Source: Gammaproteobacteria bacterium TMED78 (GTDB lineage: Bacteria > Pseudomonadota > Gammaproteobacteria > Steroidobacterales > Rariloculaceae). Taken from it: a stretch of 55,889 bases of DNA. Shown here piece by piece: positions 35,097 through 44,933 of this stretch; positions within the stretch are counted from its first letter, which is position 1; every line of letters begins with the position of its first letter. Location of the stretch: NCBI GenBank assembly GCA_002171615.1, contig NHEF01000008.1, forward strand, positions 1 through 55,889, in the 5' to 3' direction. The position numbers were made by a program, and so were the translations under genes. The notes beneath the pieces are model-generated. The model worked only from the letters and a program-made list of their open reading frames with translations, did not search any database and had not been told where the DNA came from.

Positions 35097-36971
35097 TTAT
35101 TTCCTTGTAACATATACATAGTAGGCGCTAAGAACAGTATCATAACCCATTATTGCATCTCGACTTTCTGCACTTATAGGTCCTCCGCGGAACCAGGTAT
35201 GCAAAGCAATTGGCCCCTTCTCCAGAGGGAGTGTAAAAGTAGCAGCTGTATCATCAGGTGCTAATTCAACCGTTAATCCCTCAAAACTATAAGGGCTTTT
35301 TTCATCAATAGGTAGATGTTGATAATCACTTATATAAAGGCTTGCATGAGTAATAGGGAGAGCTCCTTGTCCTTCTGGGCCGCCATCTCTACCATAAGTG
35401 ATTGGACGATCTAGCTCAAGAGGCCAACGTCTTAGTTCAAACTCATAGATACCAGTCTCAGCAACATCAAGCATCCAGTAACCACTCTTTTCTACACCAA
35501 CTTCAACTTGTGATTGCTGGTCTACGAAAACATCAATCCACTCAGTAGCGCTTAGCTTTGATGGATTTTCATGATCGCTACCAATGATGACTCGCTGAAT
35601 CTCGTTTACGATTGGCTCCACCTCGTTCCACGAGTGATATAGATAATTACGCATCATACTAAGAACTTCTGGGTTTTCACTGATTACATTAGTTTGCTGC
35701 AAAGGATCAGAGTCTAAGTCAAAGAGTACACGGTCTTCTAATAACCTCCATGTTTTCCATAAAACTGCAGCTCCATCTCTTCGTAGAACTGTCTGACCAT
35801 AAGGTGCTGGATAATTAATGAACCCCGGCATACGACTATAATTGAGAATTAGCATTCGATCTTCAGATATATCATCATTCCCTCTTAAAACGTTTGCTAG
35901 GCTTATTCCATCAAATTGTAGATTCGACTCAATGCCTGATAGATCTAGAAGTGTTGGAAGAATGTCCTGCATTTGAGCTAAGCCAGCAATTTCTTTAGGC
36001 TCCATAAAATTACCATTTGGCCAGCTGATAAACAATGGTACACGATGACCGCCATCCCAGAGCTCTGTCTTCATGCCACGCATCCCGGCATTATAATATC
36101 GATGCCCAAGAATACTTCCATTGTCTGTCATAAAGACTAAAATTGTATTTTCTCTCAACTCCTCTTCTTCTAGGAAGCTAACAAGCTTACCTACATTTGT
36201 ATCAATATTTCGAATCATACCAAGGTAGCTACTTAGTCTATCTTTTAAGCCAATATCCATTTGATCAAACTGTGGTTTAGCTAATACCTTTTTAATCTCG
36301 GCCTTATCTTCATCTTTGGCTCTAAGTGGTGCATGAGGAGTGGCTGTTGATATGTATGCTAAGAAGGGCTTCCCATCATCTGCTGATTGCTTTATAAATC
36401 GCATAGCTTCATTGAAGAAAATGTCTGTGGTATATCCCTCAAATAACCTCAGATCACCATTATTGATATAGGTATCATCAAAATAGTCGTTACCCCAGTA
36501 GTCAGGTATGGAGCCGATATGAGAGGAAGGAAACCAGACGGTATCTTGAAATCCCCTATCTTCTGGTCTAAAAGGATAGTTTGCCCCCATGTGCCATTTT
36601 CCATAAATCCCTGTTGCCCATCCTGCATTTTTAAACAGATCTGCCATAGTAGGAATTTCTGGTCTTAGCAATGCCCTGCCAGCGCTTACATTTATTAATC
36701 CATTCCGGGCAGCATCTAAGCCAGTTAGCAATTGTCCTCGAGTTGGTGCGCACATTGGTGAAGAGTGAAAATCACTAAAGCGAAGTCCCTTGCTAGCCAG
36801 ATCATCTAAATGTGGAGTTTGTAATATAGGATTGCCATGAGAAGATAGCTCTGGATATCCCTGGTCATCAGTCATAATGATTACAATATTAGGCTGTAAA
36901 TCTTCGCCTATAGCATTTCCTAAAATAAAAAATGTATTTAGTAAAATTAAATTTTTAATATACCAACTCAT
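35097..36971 (-). CDS. Secreted formylglycine-dependent sulfatase with extra C-terminal domain
   Basis: The 624-residue type I sulfatase has a signal peptide, the metal-binding IIMTDDQGYPE, and Cys74 in CAPTRGQLLTG, the residue converted to formylglycine. GIYGKWHMG and MTDNGSILGHRYYNAGMRG follow. After the catalytic core (to about residue 480) comes a beta-rich extension of about 130 residues seen in some N-acetylgalactosamine-6-sulfatase-like enzymes. It cleaves sulfate esters outside the cytoplasm. It is downstream of the tannase gene on the same strand (23 bases). The substrate is unknown. Confidence 0.92.
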   Translation of the reverse strand: MSWYIKNLILLNTFFILGNAIGEDLQPNIVIIMTDDQGYPELSSHGNPILQTPHLDDLASKGLRFSDFHSSPMCAPTRGQLLTGLDAARNGLINVSAGRALLRPEIPTMADLFKNAGWATGIYGKWHMGANYPFRPEDRGFQDTVWFPSSHIGSIPDYWGNDYFDDTYINNGDLRLFEGYTTDIFFNEAMRFIKQSADDGKPFLAYISTATPHAPLRAKDEDKAEIKKVLAKPQFDQMDIGLKDRLSSYLGMIRNIDTNVGKLVSFLEEEELRENTILVFMTDNGSILGHRYYNAGMRGMKTELWDGGHRVPLFISWPNGNFMEPKEIAGLAQMQDILPTLLDLSGIESNLQFDGISLANVLRGNDDISEDRMLILNYSRMPGFINYPAPYGQTVLRRDGAAVLWKTWRLLEDRVLFDLDSDPLQQTNVISENPEVLSMMRNYLYHSWNEVEPIVNEIQRVIIGSDHENPSKLSATEWIDVFVDQQSQVEVGVEKSGYWMLDVAETGIYEFELRRWPLELDRPITYGRDGGPEGQGALPITHASLYISDYQHLPIDEKSPYSFEGLTVELAPDDTAATFTLPLEKGPIALHTWFRGGPISAESRDAIMGYDTVLSAYYVYVTRK

Positions 36972-36994
36972 AAAAATCCCTTCATCAAAAATAA

Positions 36995-38560
36995 TTAGTT
37001 TGTAATTGAGCAGAAGAAGCTATCAGCCTTTGATGTGTCTAAATCACCAGCTTTAACTTTGGCTTCTGCTGGATAAGGACACCAAGGCCTAGTGATCTGC
37101 CTATCTTTATTAGAAACATTTATTGAGTCGGGAGCTTTATCACTCACTACCCAACTATCTAAAGCATCTAATAATGGCTCAACCCAGTCATTTGGACCCT
37201 CTCCATTAGAACAATGGCCCATTGATGGACCCAAAAAAAGCCTTACACTATCTTTTATACTCTCATCATCTAGCATTGACGATACCACGCTATCCATAGA
37301 GTTATAAAAATCAATAGTTGCTAATGCAGGGACCCCTGGATCAGCCCAACCATGAAATAAAATAGCTTTTCCACCTGATTGTACAAAAGGAGTGATATTT
37401 GGATTAATAGCTTGAGTTGCTCTGCTATAAAGTGTTGATTCAATAAAATCTATGCTTGCTCTATCATTAATATTAAATGTATCTAAAATATTTATATCTG
37501 TATCTTGGTACCAAGCCAGTTTTAATGTTGGAACTATGGGTGAGGCGTTTACTCGTAAAAGATCAGCCCATCCAACTCCAAATGTATTAGGAATAATCAT
37601 TCCTTCACTACCCATAACTCTTCCCGGAGCAATCTGTTGACCATCAGAAGAGATTGGACCGTCATAAGCTTTTTTTATGAAATCATGCTGCTTATTAGTG
37701 AGACATAATTCAGAGTCTGAATTACCACAAATTAACTGACTAGTATCAAAAGAGCACTGCAGTGGATTGTTAATGATATTGTCATCAACACCATCATTTA
37801 AATCACAAACATTTAAAATCGAACTATAAATATAATTAAATTGGTCTATCGTAAGTAACTTATCCTCGCTATCTAAATTATTCAATTCTTGCTGGTACCA
37901 CACCTGAGCCATATTTTGTCGAGTTAAGTTAAAAACAGGCGCTCCTGCTATTATCCCATCAAAGTCGCTAGGATACACTTGCATAGCCTGTAAACCTTGT
38001 CTACCTCCTTGAGAGCACCCTATGTAATACGACTTATCAAGATTATCCGAATAATAAATATCTATAAACTGCTTACCTACTTTAGTTAATAAATGTATTG
38101 ATCGATGGCCAAAGTCTTCTATAGCTACCAAATTTGGAAGCAATTGTCCTTTCTCGTTAGTCGTAATTAGCCACTCATTATCTGTATTGCTATGGCCAGT
38201 ATCAGTCTGTGCAATAACGTAACCACTTTCCAAAGCTTTAACTAATCTATCATCACCTTGAAAAAGGCCAGCCATACCTCCGTTTCCTCCGACTAAAAAC
38301 TTTTTGTTCCACGAATTTCTAGGAGGTAATCTATAACGAAATTTTATCTTACTTAATGAATCGGTAGCATTTGCTATATTACCTTCTAGTAAGCAATGTT
38401 CAGCAGGTAAATCTCCTTCTTCCACCTTATCTAGAGTTACTCCATAAATCGAGTTACTAACAATGGGCTGTAAAAAATCTAAATTACAATTTTGAGAAAA
38501 AGCCTGAGTAGAAAAAAACTTAGCAATCAGCACCAGAGAAAACTTAATATATAACTTCAT
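36995..38560 (-). CDS. Secreted tannase/feruloyl-esterase family protein
   Basis: The 521-residue protein has a signal peptide (ending TQAFS) and the tannase-family core: YYIGCSQGGRQGLQAMQVYPSDFDGIIAGAPVFN, with the nucleophile Ser next to a Cys. HGWADPGVPALATIDFY supplies the Asp and MGHCSNGEGP the His, next to the second Cys, forming the CS-D-HC arrangement typical of tannases and feruloyl esterases. It would hydrolyse aromatic or polysaccharide-bound esters. It lies 6 bases downstream of a sulfatase and upstream of another, so esters and sulfates are probably removed from the same material. Confidence 0.9.
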   Translation of the reverse strand: MKLYIKFSLVLIAKFFSTQAFSQNCNLDFLQPIVSNSIYGVTLDKVEEGDLPAEHCLLEGNIANATDSLSKIKFRYRLPPRNSWNKKFLVGGNGGMAGLFQGDDRLVKALESGYVIAQTDTGHSNTDNEWLITTNEKGQLLPNLVAIEDFGHRSIHLLTKVGKQFIDIYYSDNLDKSYYIGCSQGGRQGLQAMQVYPSDFDGIIAGAPVFNLTRQNMAQVWYQQELNNLDSEDKLLTIDQFNYIYSSILNVCDLNDGVDDNIINNPLQCSFDTSQLICGNSDSELCLTNKQHDFIKKAYDGPISSDGQQIAPGRVMGSEGMIIPNTFGVGWADLLRVNASPIVPTLKLAWYQDTDINILDTFNINDRASIDFIESTLYSRATQAINPNITPFVQSGGKAILFHGWADPGVPALATIDFYNSMDSVVSSMLDDESIKDSVRLFLGPSMGHCSNGEGPNDWVEPLLDALDSWVVSDKAPDSINVSNKDRQITRPWCPYPAEAKVKAGDLDTSKADSFFCSITN

Positions 38561-38566
38561 CTATAA

Positions 38567-40210
38567 CTACCTCTTTATAATTCCAATTTTATTTGCATGT
38601 TGATCAAACTTTGACACCAGGTCTATCAGCTTATTTCTATTAAGAAGAGCAATATTATTTAGCTCTTTAGGGTCATTAGCTAAATTATATAATTGCCACT
38701 CATCCTCGCCTTGTATTCGAAGTATCTTCCAGTCACCCTCTGTTAACCAACTGTATCCAGAATGATCTAAAGCTATTGCTTCATTAGCTTTATGAACTTG
38801 AAATTCACTATTGTCAATAAGTGTAGCAAATGATTTGCCCCGAATTGGAAGAGCATCTTTTTTAGTTAAATTAATACTATTTTCATCAATATTTGCTAGA
38901 TCAAGAATTGTTGGCAAAATATCCATTACCGTTAGCATAGAGTTGCTAACCGTGCCTTGGCTATTAGAATTAGGAGGCGAAATGAAAGCAGCTACTCTTA
39001 TTCCTCCCTCATAGTTTCTCCCCTTATCACCTCTATATGGAGCTGAAAGAGCATCTGCCCAGCCTTGATCATTAGTTACCCAGCTATTTCTATTGCCTAA
39101 GTTACTAATAGAATTATCAAACCTTGATAATTTACTTCTATTATCAAACATTGGTCCAGCATCAGGGCCATTATCATTATGATAAATAATATATGTATTT
39201 TCTAACTGCCCTGTTTCTTCTAAATAGCTTAATAGCCTTCCAACCTCGCTATCTAGATGAGCAACCATGGCCGCATAAAGTTCCATAGTCCTACTATGAA
39301 TAGCTCTTTCATCATCGGATAGCTCACTCCAGGGTTTGGCTATTTCAGGGCACGAGCTAAACTCTAAGCCTTGTGGTAAAACACCTGCTAATGATGCCCA
39401 TTGTTGGCGCTGCCTACATAAAATATCGTAGCCTTCGTCATACAAGCCAATAAATTTATCTTTCCATTCAGGAAGGAGCTGTAAGGGCCAATGAGGTGCA
39501 GTTGGCGCTAACCATGCAAAAAAGGGTCTTCCATCAGCCTCATTTGATTTTAAATAACTTATCATTTTATCGATATATGCTGTTGTAGAATAAAAATCAT
39601 CGGGTATATCATCATGACTTAGCATCCTGCCATCTTCTGAATATGGGACTTCAGCGACTCCTCTTCCTACACGTGGTAGCTCTTCACCAGGTAGTAACTT
39701 AAAATGATCAAAGCCTCCAGGCATAAGTGCAAAACTTCGTTCAAAACCTCTATTCCCAGGTAATGTACCAAGGTCACTTTCAGATGCTAAATGCCACTTA
39801 CCAGCCATATAGGTATGATAGCCTTCAGCTAATAACCTCTCAGGAAGGGTTGCTACACGATAAGCAATATGAGATTCATAACCAGGCATGTCTTTAAAAG
39901 CATCAGTCATTTGTTGTGAACCCATTCCAGCCTCATGATTACCTGTGCCAGAAAGTAACATTGCTCTAGTTGGCGCACAGCTTACATTAGCATGAAAATT
40001 TGTTAGCCTAATACCCTGCATAGCAAGCATATCTAGATTAGGAGTAGGTATGTCATGACCGCCGAAAGCACCAAGATCTGTGAAACCCATATCGTCAGTT
40101 GTAATAAGTAGAAAGTTAGGTCTTTTATCTTCAGCAACTTTTACAAAATTATTTGTTGATGAACAACCGCATAAAACAAATATAGTAAAAAAAACAATCA
40201 ATCTAGACAT
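38567..40210 (-). CDS. Sulfatase, predicted lipoprotein (arylsulfatase-like)
   Basis: The 547-residue sulfatase carries a lipobox signal (FVLCGC), metal-site LLITTDDMGFTDLG, Cys78 in SCAPTRAMLLSG for formylglycine, YMAGKWHL, HNDNGPDAGPM and RGDKGRNYEGGIRV. The sequence resembles the AslA/arylsulfatase group. As a lipoprotein it would sit on the outer membrane, unlike the two neighbouring sulfatases, which have ordinary signal peptides. It overlaps no gene but is only 3 bases from the next stop, within a four-gene operon. Confidence 0.92.
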   Translation of the reverse strand: MSRLIVFFTIFVLCGCSSTNNFVKVAEDKRPNFLLITTDDMGFTDLGAFGGHDIPTPNLDMLAMQGIRLTNFHANVSCAPTRAMLLSGTGNHEAGMGSQQMTDAFKDMPGYESHIAYRVATLPERLLAEGYHTYMAGKWHLASESDLGTLPGNRGFERSFALMPGGFDHFKLLPGEELPRVGRGVAEVPYSEDGRMLSHDDIPDDFYSTTAYIDKMISYLKSNEADGRPFFAWLAPTAPHWPLQLLPEWKDKFIGLYDEGYDILCRQRQQWASLAGVLPQGLEFSSCPEIAKPWSELSDDERAIHSRTMELYAAMVAHLDSEVGRLLSYLEETGQLENTYIIYHNDNGPDAGPMFDNRSKLSRFDNSISNLGNRNSWVTNDQGWADALSAPYRGDKGRNYEGGIRVAAFISPPNSNSQGTVSNSMLTVMDILPTILDLANIDENSINLTKKDALPIRGKSFATLIDNSEFQVHKANEAIALDHSGYSWLTEGDWKILRIQGEDEWQLYNLANDPKELNNIALLNRNKLIDLVSKFDQHANKIGIIKR

Positions 40211-40213
40211 AAG

Positions 40214-41713
40214 TTAATTCCTTGGATAATAAATTCTATTTAATTCAATCATAGGATTATAATAAACTTTATTTCCATTTCTATTTATTGAAGGAGTTCT
40301 TGGCTTCGAGAAATCATAAGATGTATTTATTGCTGGGATATCGGCATTAATGCTTTTTAAATATGTATCAAGAATAATCTCAAGCTCCGCCGCCTTATTG
40401 GGAAAAGTCGATATTAAATTATTTTTTTCACCTATATCTTCGACAATATTAAATAAGACAGTTTTGTTTATTTCATAATACTTAATCAATTTATAGTCAT
40501 CTAAAAATATTGCTGACTGTGGGGATCCATCTTGATAATGTGGGAAGTGAAAAACTAATTCTTCTTTAATTCTATTTATTTCACCAATGCCGTTATTCTC
40601 AAGTATTGAAGCAATACTTCCACCCTCAATATTTTTAGGTAATTCTTGTTTATCTATACCCGCCCATTCTGCAAAAGTAGGGAATAAATCGTACCCGACT
40701 GCTTGTGTATGAGACCAAGAATTTTTATTTATACCTGGACCTTTAATAATAAATGGAACTCTTATCCCTCCCTCAGAAACATTACCTTTTGCGCCAGTTA
40801 GAGCTGCATGCTCTTCTCTATTGATACAAACCTCTGTAAATGAGCAGTTACTATTGTGTTCGTAGGCACGCTGGCCATTATCACCCATATATATAATATA
40901 GGTGTTGTCAGAAAGATTTAACTCTTCAATGCCATCCAAAATAACCCCAACCCCTGAATCAAGATCTTCTGTAATTGCTGCAACTAAATAATCATGGTGA
41001 ATTAGCCCAATAGGTCTTTGCTTAACTTTTTTGATAGTCAACGGTGAGGCCTCTTGCTGCTCATGAAGTGGATAGTAAGATATCTGAATAAAAAATGGTC
41101 TTCCTTCTTCACTCGAACGTTTCATAAAATCTAGTGCTCTCTGTGACATACCATATACGTCTAGAGGGTTATCTGAGCTAGTAATATCATAAGCATTACC
41201 ATTACTAGTATCTCCATCACTTTCTGTATACCCATGAAGCTCAGGCCCGCCTCCAGAAATATGCCATTTACCATAATGTGCAGTCATATAACCTTTAGAC
41301 TGAAGAACTTCTCCAATAGTTATCTCATCCTCTAGTATTGCTCTTCTATGAGGAATAGGAACCATAGGGAAATTTCTTTCTGCGGTTATTGTTGGTGCAG
41401 CTTTTGTCCATTTATTTTTAGCTGGACTAATTCCAGTTTGTAAACTAATTCTTGTTGGTGCACAAACAGAACTTGGTGAATAGAAAGCAGAAAATCTCAT
41501 TCCTTGTGCAGCTAGCTCTTCTAGCCTTGGTGTATAATAAAGATCACTTTTAGAGCTATCCACATCTGGATGCATTTGGACTGACAGGCCATCCCAACCC
41601 TGATCATCAGATAGCATTAAAACAATATTAGGTGCACCAATGGATATATTAAAAAAAAAGAAAAGGGGTAATAATGTAAATAGTAATTTAATATACCTTG
41701 GAAGAAGTATCAT
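40214..41713 (-). CDS. Secreted sulfatase
   Basis: The 499-residue protein has a signal peptide (ending NISIGA), LMLSDDQGWDG, Cys84 in SVCAPTRISLQTG, AHYGKWHISGGGPELHGY and MGDNGQRAYEHN. It is the first gene of the minus-strand sulfatase-sulfatase-tannase-sulfatase operon. FGE or anSME maturation enzyme genes, required to make formylglycine, are not found in the window. The substrate is not evident. Confidence 0.92.
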   Translation of the reverse strand: MILLPRYIKLLFTLLPLFFFFNISIGAPNIVLMLSDDQGWDGLSVQMHPDVDSSKSDLYYTPRLEELAAQGMRFSAFYSPSSVCAPTRISLQTGISPAKNKWTKAAPTITAERNFPMVPIPHRRAILEDEITIGEVLQSKGYMTAHYGKWHISGGGPELHGYTESDGDTSNGNAYDITSSDNPLDVYGMSQRALDFMKRSSEEGRPFFIQISYYPLHEQQEASPLTIKKVKQRPIGLIHHDYLVAAITEDLDSGVGVILDGIEELNLSDNTYIIYMGDNGQRAYEHNSNCSFTEVCINREEHAALTGAKGNVSEGGIRVPFIIKGPGINKNSWSHTQAVGYDLFPTFAEWAGIDKQELPKNIEGGSIASILENNGIGEINRIKEELVFHFPHYQDGSPQSAIFLDDYKLIKYYEINKTVLFNIVEDIGEKNNLISTFPNKAAELEIILDTYLKSINADIPAINTSYDFSKPRTPSINRNGNKVYYNPMIELNRIYYPRN

Positions 41714-41796
41714 AAATCTGTTTTCCTAATATCAATTTAAACAATAATGTAACATAATACTTTAAATTAAAAATATTTTTATAGGGCTTAATTACT

Positions 41797-42729
41797 ATGC
41801 ATAGAAGACGATTTCTAAATTATATTTCTGCTTTGGTAGCATCTACAGCTTTTACCTTAAAGGGGTTTTCTCAAGAAAATAAAATGCTATCGAGATCTAT
41901 ACCTGGTACTAATGAATTTTTACCAGTAATTGGACTTGGTTCGCCAGAGGAATTTATCAATATAACCTCAGAAGGCAAAAACCTACCTAAATCATTAATT
42001 GATATAATGCTTAAAATGGGAGGAAAAGTAATAGATACTCCAGCTTTCTTTAGGCCTGATGTTCCAATCATAGGAGATATCATAAATGAAATGGGTGTCA
42101 AGAATGACTTATTCTTAATTGGCAAAAGCACTGTCAATGGTAAAGAAGCTAGCCGAATACATCTAGAAAAATTAGTAGCTAACCTTAATAAACGTCCTAT
42201 AGATGCTTTGCTTATTCATAATATGAGACAAATGGATATTCAATGGCCAATGCTCAAAGACTGGAAAGAAAAAGGACTTGTTCGCTACATTGGAGTTTCT
42301 ATGGTCCCAAGAAGAAATAGATTTGACGCCTATGAAGCTTTGGAAAAATTTATGACTAATGAAAACCCGGATATCATAATGACAGGCTATTCCATGACCC
42401 AACCATGGCCTGGAGATAGGATTACTCCTCTTGCTAAAGACAAGGGGATTGCAGTTATTGCAGCAGAAGCGTTTAAAACTCTTGAGGATGGTGCTTACTT
42501 TGCTGTAACCGCTGGAAAAGAAATACCTGAATGGGTAAAAGAATATAATATTAATTCATGGGCACAATTTTCTTTAAAATGGATCATATCTGACCCTGCC
42601 ATAACCACTGTTGTTACAGAAACCGGAAAGATTGAGCATGTAATTGATAATATGGGAGCTGGGTTTGGTAATCTACCAGATCGAGAAACTAGAAATCGTA
42701 TGCGTGAACTGCTTTATTCCTTCGTATAA
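41797..42729 (+). CDS. Tat-exported aldo/keto reductase-like protein lacking the catalytic Tyr
   Basis: A twin-arginine-type leader, MHRRRFLNYISALVASTAF, precedes an aldo/keto reductase-like barrel of about 280 residues. The family tetrad can be placed at Asp80 (VIDTPAFF), Lys110 (FLIGKS) and His141 (ALLIHNM). However, the position of the catalytic Tyr is Phe85. Later blocks WKEKGLVRYIGVS and SWAQFSLKWIISDPAITTVV are typical. The protein may be a non-reductase relative, as found among other Tat-exported members. It is divergent from the sulfatase operon and followed by a small ORF. Confidence 0.82.
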   Translation: MHRRRFLNYISALVASTAFTLKGFSQENKMLSRSIPGTNEFLPVIGLGSPEEFINITSEGKNLPKSLIDIMLKMGGKVIDTPAFFRPDVPIIGDIINEMGVKNDLFLIGKSTVNGKEASRIHLEKLVANLNKRPIDALLIHNMRQMDIQWPMLKDWKEKGLVRYIGVSMVPRRNRFDAYEALEKFMTNENPDIIMTGYSMTQPWPGDRITPLAKDKGIAVIAAEAFKTLEDGAYFAVTAGKEIPEWVKEYNINSWAQFSLKWIISDPAITTVVTETGKIEHVIDNMGAGFGNLPDRETRNRMRELLYSFV

Positions 42730-42747
42730 ATTACTTATATCGTCTAT

Positions 42748-43077
42748 ATGGCAGATACAGAGTTTAAATATTCGAATAAGTATCGGATACTAATAGAAGA
42801 AATCACCAGATCTTATTATAAAATATTTTTATTTGGCGCTCACAAAAACTCTACACATTATGTAACAGTTACCAATAAGGATTGGGCATTCTTAACACAA
42901 AAAAAAATTCCGATAACGACGTTGCTAGAATTTTCTTTTAACTTTTTACTAGAAAGAGAGCCTAATACATCAATTATGAAAGAATTTGAAATACTAACTA
43001 TTTCAAAATATTATTCTAATTATGAAGAACATATAAAAGATTACTGTCTAGCTTTTTGTGAAAATAATATCACCTAA
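42748..43077 (+). CDS. Small hypothetical protein
   Basis: A 109-residue soluble protein, starting at ATG 42748, 18 bases after the aldo/keto reductase gene. It has no signal peptide or membrane helix. It is rich in Tyr, Phe, Lys and Glu, with one short stretch FLTQKKIPITTLLEFSFNFL that may be helical. I recognise no family. A position in the same transcript as the reductase is likely. It could be a genuine lineage-specific gene. Confidence 0.55.
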   Translation: MADTEFKYSNKYRILIEEITRSYYKIFLFGAHKNSTHYVTVTNKDWAFLTQKKIPITTLLEFSFNFLLEREPNTSIMKEFEILTISKYYSNYEEHIKDYCLAFCENNIT

Positions 43078-43214
43078 TTAAAGAAATAATTATAGCTTTA
43101 TAGAAATAAATTATTTGGAAGCTTTTCTATAGATATTATATTGAGAAAAAGATCCTAAATATTAAAAATACTGTATCAAAAAGAATAGAAAGTTGATTAA
43201 ATATTTACTAAATC

Positions 43215-44258
43215 TTAACCTCTATCTGGCAGGTAGCACTCAGTATCAGCAAACTCATAGTCATTAATTCTTAATTTTCTCCAGCCGCCTTTCCATGGGG
43301 CAGAAAGGTTCACTGGGTCAGTATAGGTAATATCTACAGAAAGTGCTGAATTCTCATCATCATCTGCACGACTATATCTTTCCACTATTGTAGTTTGATC
43401 ACTTAGAATGTTTCCTCGTCCATTTACAGGAGAGGCAAGCAAGTTACTAGTTTCAACTACGAATGCATCTCCATCATAATAGCCAGTTGAATGACCTAAT
43501 ATTGTATGCTCACTACTACTAGGAGCCCTGTCATCGAGATAGATAAGACGCTGAGAGTTATTTGTTTCCTGAGCAATAATGACATAATCCTCTCTTTGGG
43601 TAACTCTAACTGACTGAATCGCATCTATCACTCTGATTGTTCCCTGTGTTGCACATTCAGTATAAGCAGGGTCTTGCGTTGGGTCCCAATTATTTTGCAA
43701 AGCTTGTCCAATATCAGAAAATTGTGGAGTAGTTCTGATATTTAAATCGGACCCACCAGCTATTGCTAAGTAAGTTCCATTGAGATTAGGAAGTCCATTA
43801 CTAAGCTTAAGAGGAGGAACATCAACATCTGGAGTCTGATCAGGCTTAGGCCCTTCTAGCACTCGTATAAGTGAACCATCATTTGGATCAATCTCTAGAA
43901 GGCGTCCACCATTAATATCAGGATTCTCAATTAGAATCATTGGTCCTCCATGCCTTGACTTTCTACCAACGAGTCTTACGTACTGCCCTGGCTCAATCAT
44001 CTCAGCTGTCCATCCCCATCTTCTAAATCCTGCAACAGCAGGAGCAGTTGCAGTCCACTCTACTAACTCTCGATCTTCATTAAGAACATCAAGTTTAATA
44101 GTTATGTGAGGATTCCTAAAACTAAACTCCCTAACAAACCCCTCAATCTCCATATCTAAGTCAACATCAAAAGTAGCTGTTGCTGCATGATGAGCATTAA
44201 GCGTAAATGCAAATAATGCTGAGAATAAAAATAATATTAAAAGATTGAGGGTTTTCAT
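43215..44258 (-). CDS. Exported DUF6152-type two-domain protein
   Basis: The 347-residue protein has a signal peptide ending FTLNA, then His23-His24 (HHAATATFD). The N-terminal domain shows FRNPHITIKLDV, EWTATAPAVAGFRRWGW and PGQYVRLVGRKSRHGG. The C-terminal domain starts near NLNGTYLAIAGG, has a Cys in YTECATQG, QRLIYLDDRAP, LGHSTGYYDGDAFVVET and a last Cys (DTECYLP). ATG 44258 has AGGAG upstream. It follows a GlcG/HbpS-like gene by 21 bases and probably shares its transcript. Confidence 0.86.
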   Translation of the reverse strand: MKTLNLLILFLFSALFAFTLNAHHAATATFDVDLDMEIEGFVREFSFRNPHITIKLDVLNEDRELVEWTATAPAVAGFRRWGWTAEMIEPGQYVRLVGRKSRHGGPMILIENPDINGGRLLEIDPNDGSLIRVLEGPKPDQTPDVDVPPLKLSNGLPNLNGTYLAIAGGSDLNIRTTPQFSDIGQALQNNWDPTQDPAYTECATQGTIRVIDAIQSVRVTQREDYVIIAQETNNSQRLIYLDDRAPSSSEHTILGHSTGYYDGDAFVVETSNLLASPVNGRGNILSDQTTIVERYSRADDDENSALSVDITYTDPVNLSAPWKGGWRKLRINDYEFADTECYLPDRG

Positions 44259-44279
44259 GATTAAGCTCCTTATTTAATT

Positions 44280-44747
44280 CTACTGTACGGCTGCTGCGCC
44301 CGCTTCACAAGCAATTTCATCATTATCACCAGTATCACCCGAACAGCCCAACGCACCGATAATTTGTCCATTTAAGACTATGGGCACACCTCCTGGTGAA
44401 CCAACAACTCCTGGTAATGTAGCAAGAGCTGGGTTTCTTCCAATGCCCTGAGCCCAGGCTCGCGTAGGACGCCTAAAACTAATAGCTGATTGAGCTTTAG
44501 CCATAGAGATTTCTATAGAAGCATACTGCGTTCCATCAACTTTCTCAAAATGAACAAGGTGGCCTCCAGGGTCAACAATACTTAGAGCCATCCTCCACCC
44601 ATTCTCATTCATAGTTTCAATAGCTGCTGATGCCGCTGCTTTTGCTTGTTCAGCTGTGATAGAAGGTCCATATTCCTGAGAGAGGACAGAAGTACCAAAG
44701 AATGATCCAAAGCTAAAAATAAATAACGTACATAATATTTTCTTCAT
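44280..44747 (-). CDS. Exported GlcG/HbpS-family (heme-binding-like) protein
   Basis: The 155-residue product has a signal peptide (MKKILCTLFIF onward, ending SVLSQ) and the GlcG/HbpS/PduO-C domain: ITAEQAKAAASAAIETMNENGW, LSIVDPGGHLVHFEKVDGTQ, ASIEISMAKAQSAISFRRPT and GGVPIVLNGQIIGALGCSGDT. Members bind heme or corrinoid or have no known ligand. ATG 44747 is chosen because AGGA stands 8 bases upstream; ATG 44768 would add seven residues. It is flanked on both sides by DUF6152-type genes. Confidence 0.85.
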   Translation of the reverse strand: MKKILCTLFIFSFGSFFGTSVLSQEYGPSITAEQAKAAASAAIETMNENGWRMALSIVDPGGHLVHFEKVDGTQYASIEISMAKAQSAISFRRPTRAWAQGIGRNPALATLPGVVGSPGGVPIVLNGQIIGALGCSGDTGDNDEIACEAGAAAVQ

Positions 44748-44933
44748 TAAGTTTATCCTATAATACATTGATTTATAACAATTATTAAAAAAATTACATA
44801 GCCTTTTTATATAAACAGTCTATTGCAATTTATTTTTTTAAAAAAAGATACTATCATAAAAAACATCTCCATCATATTTTCTTAAAATTAAGATAAATGC
44901 ACCAAATACAGTATATACTATCGACTACTTAAC

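Noticed and set aside
44769-44933. AT-rich intergenic stretch with a T-run/A-run palindrome, considered as terminator or small RNA
   Set aside because: There is no GC stem or clear promoter; the palindrome is simple AT sequence and expected by composition.
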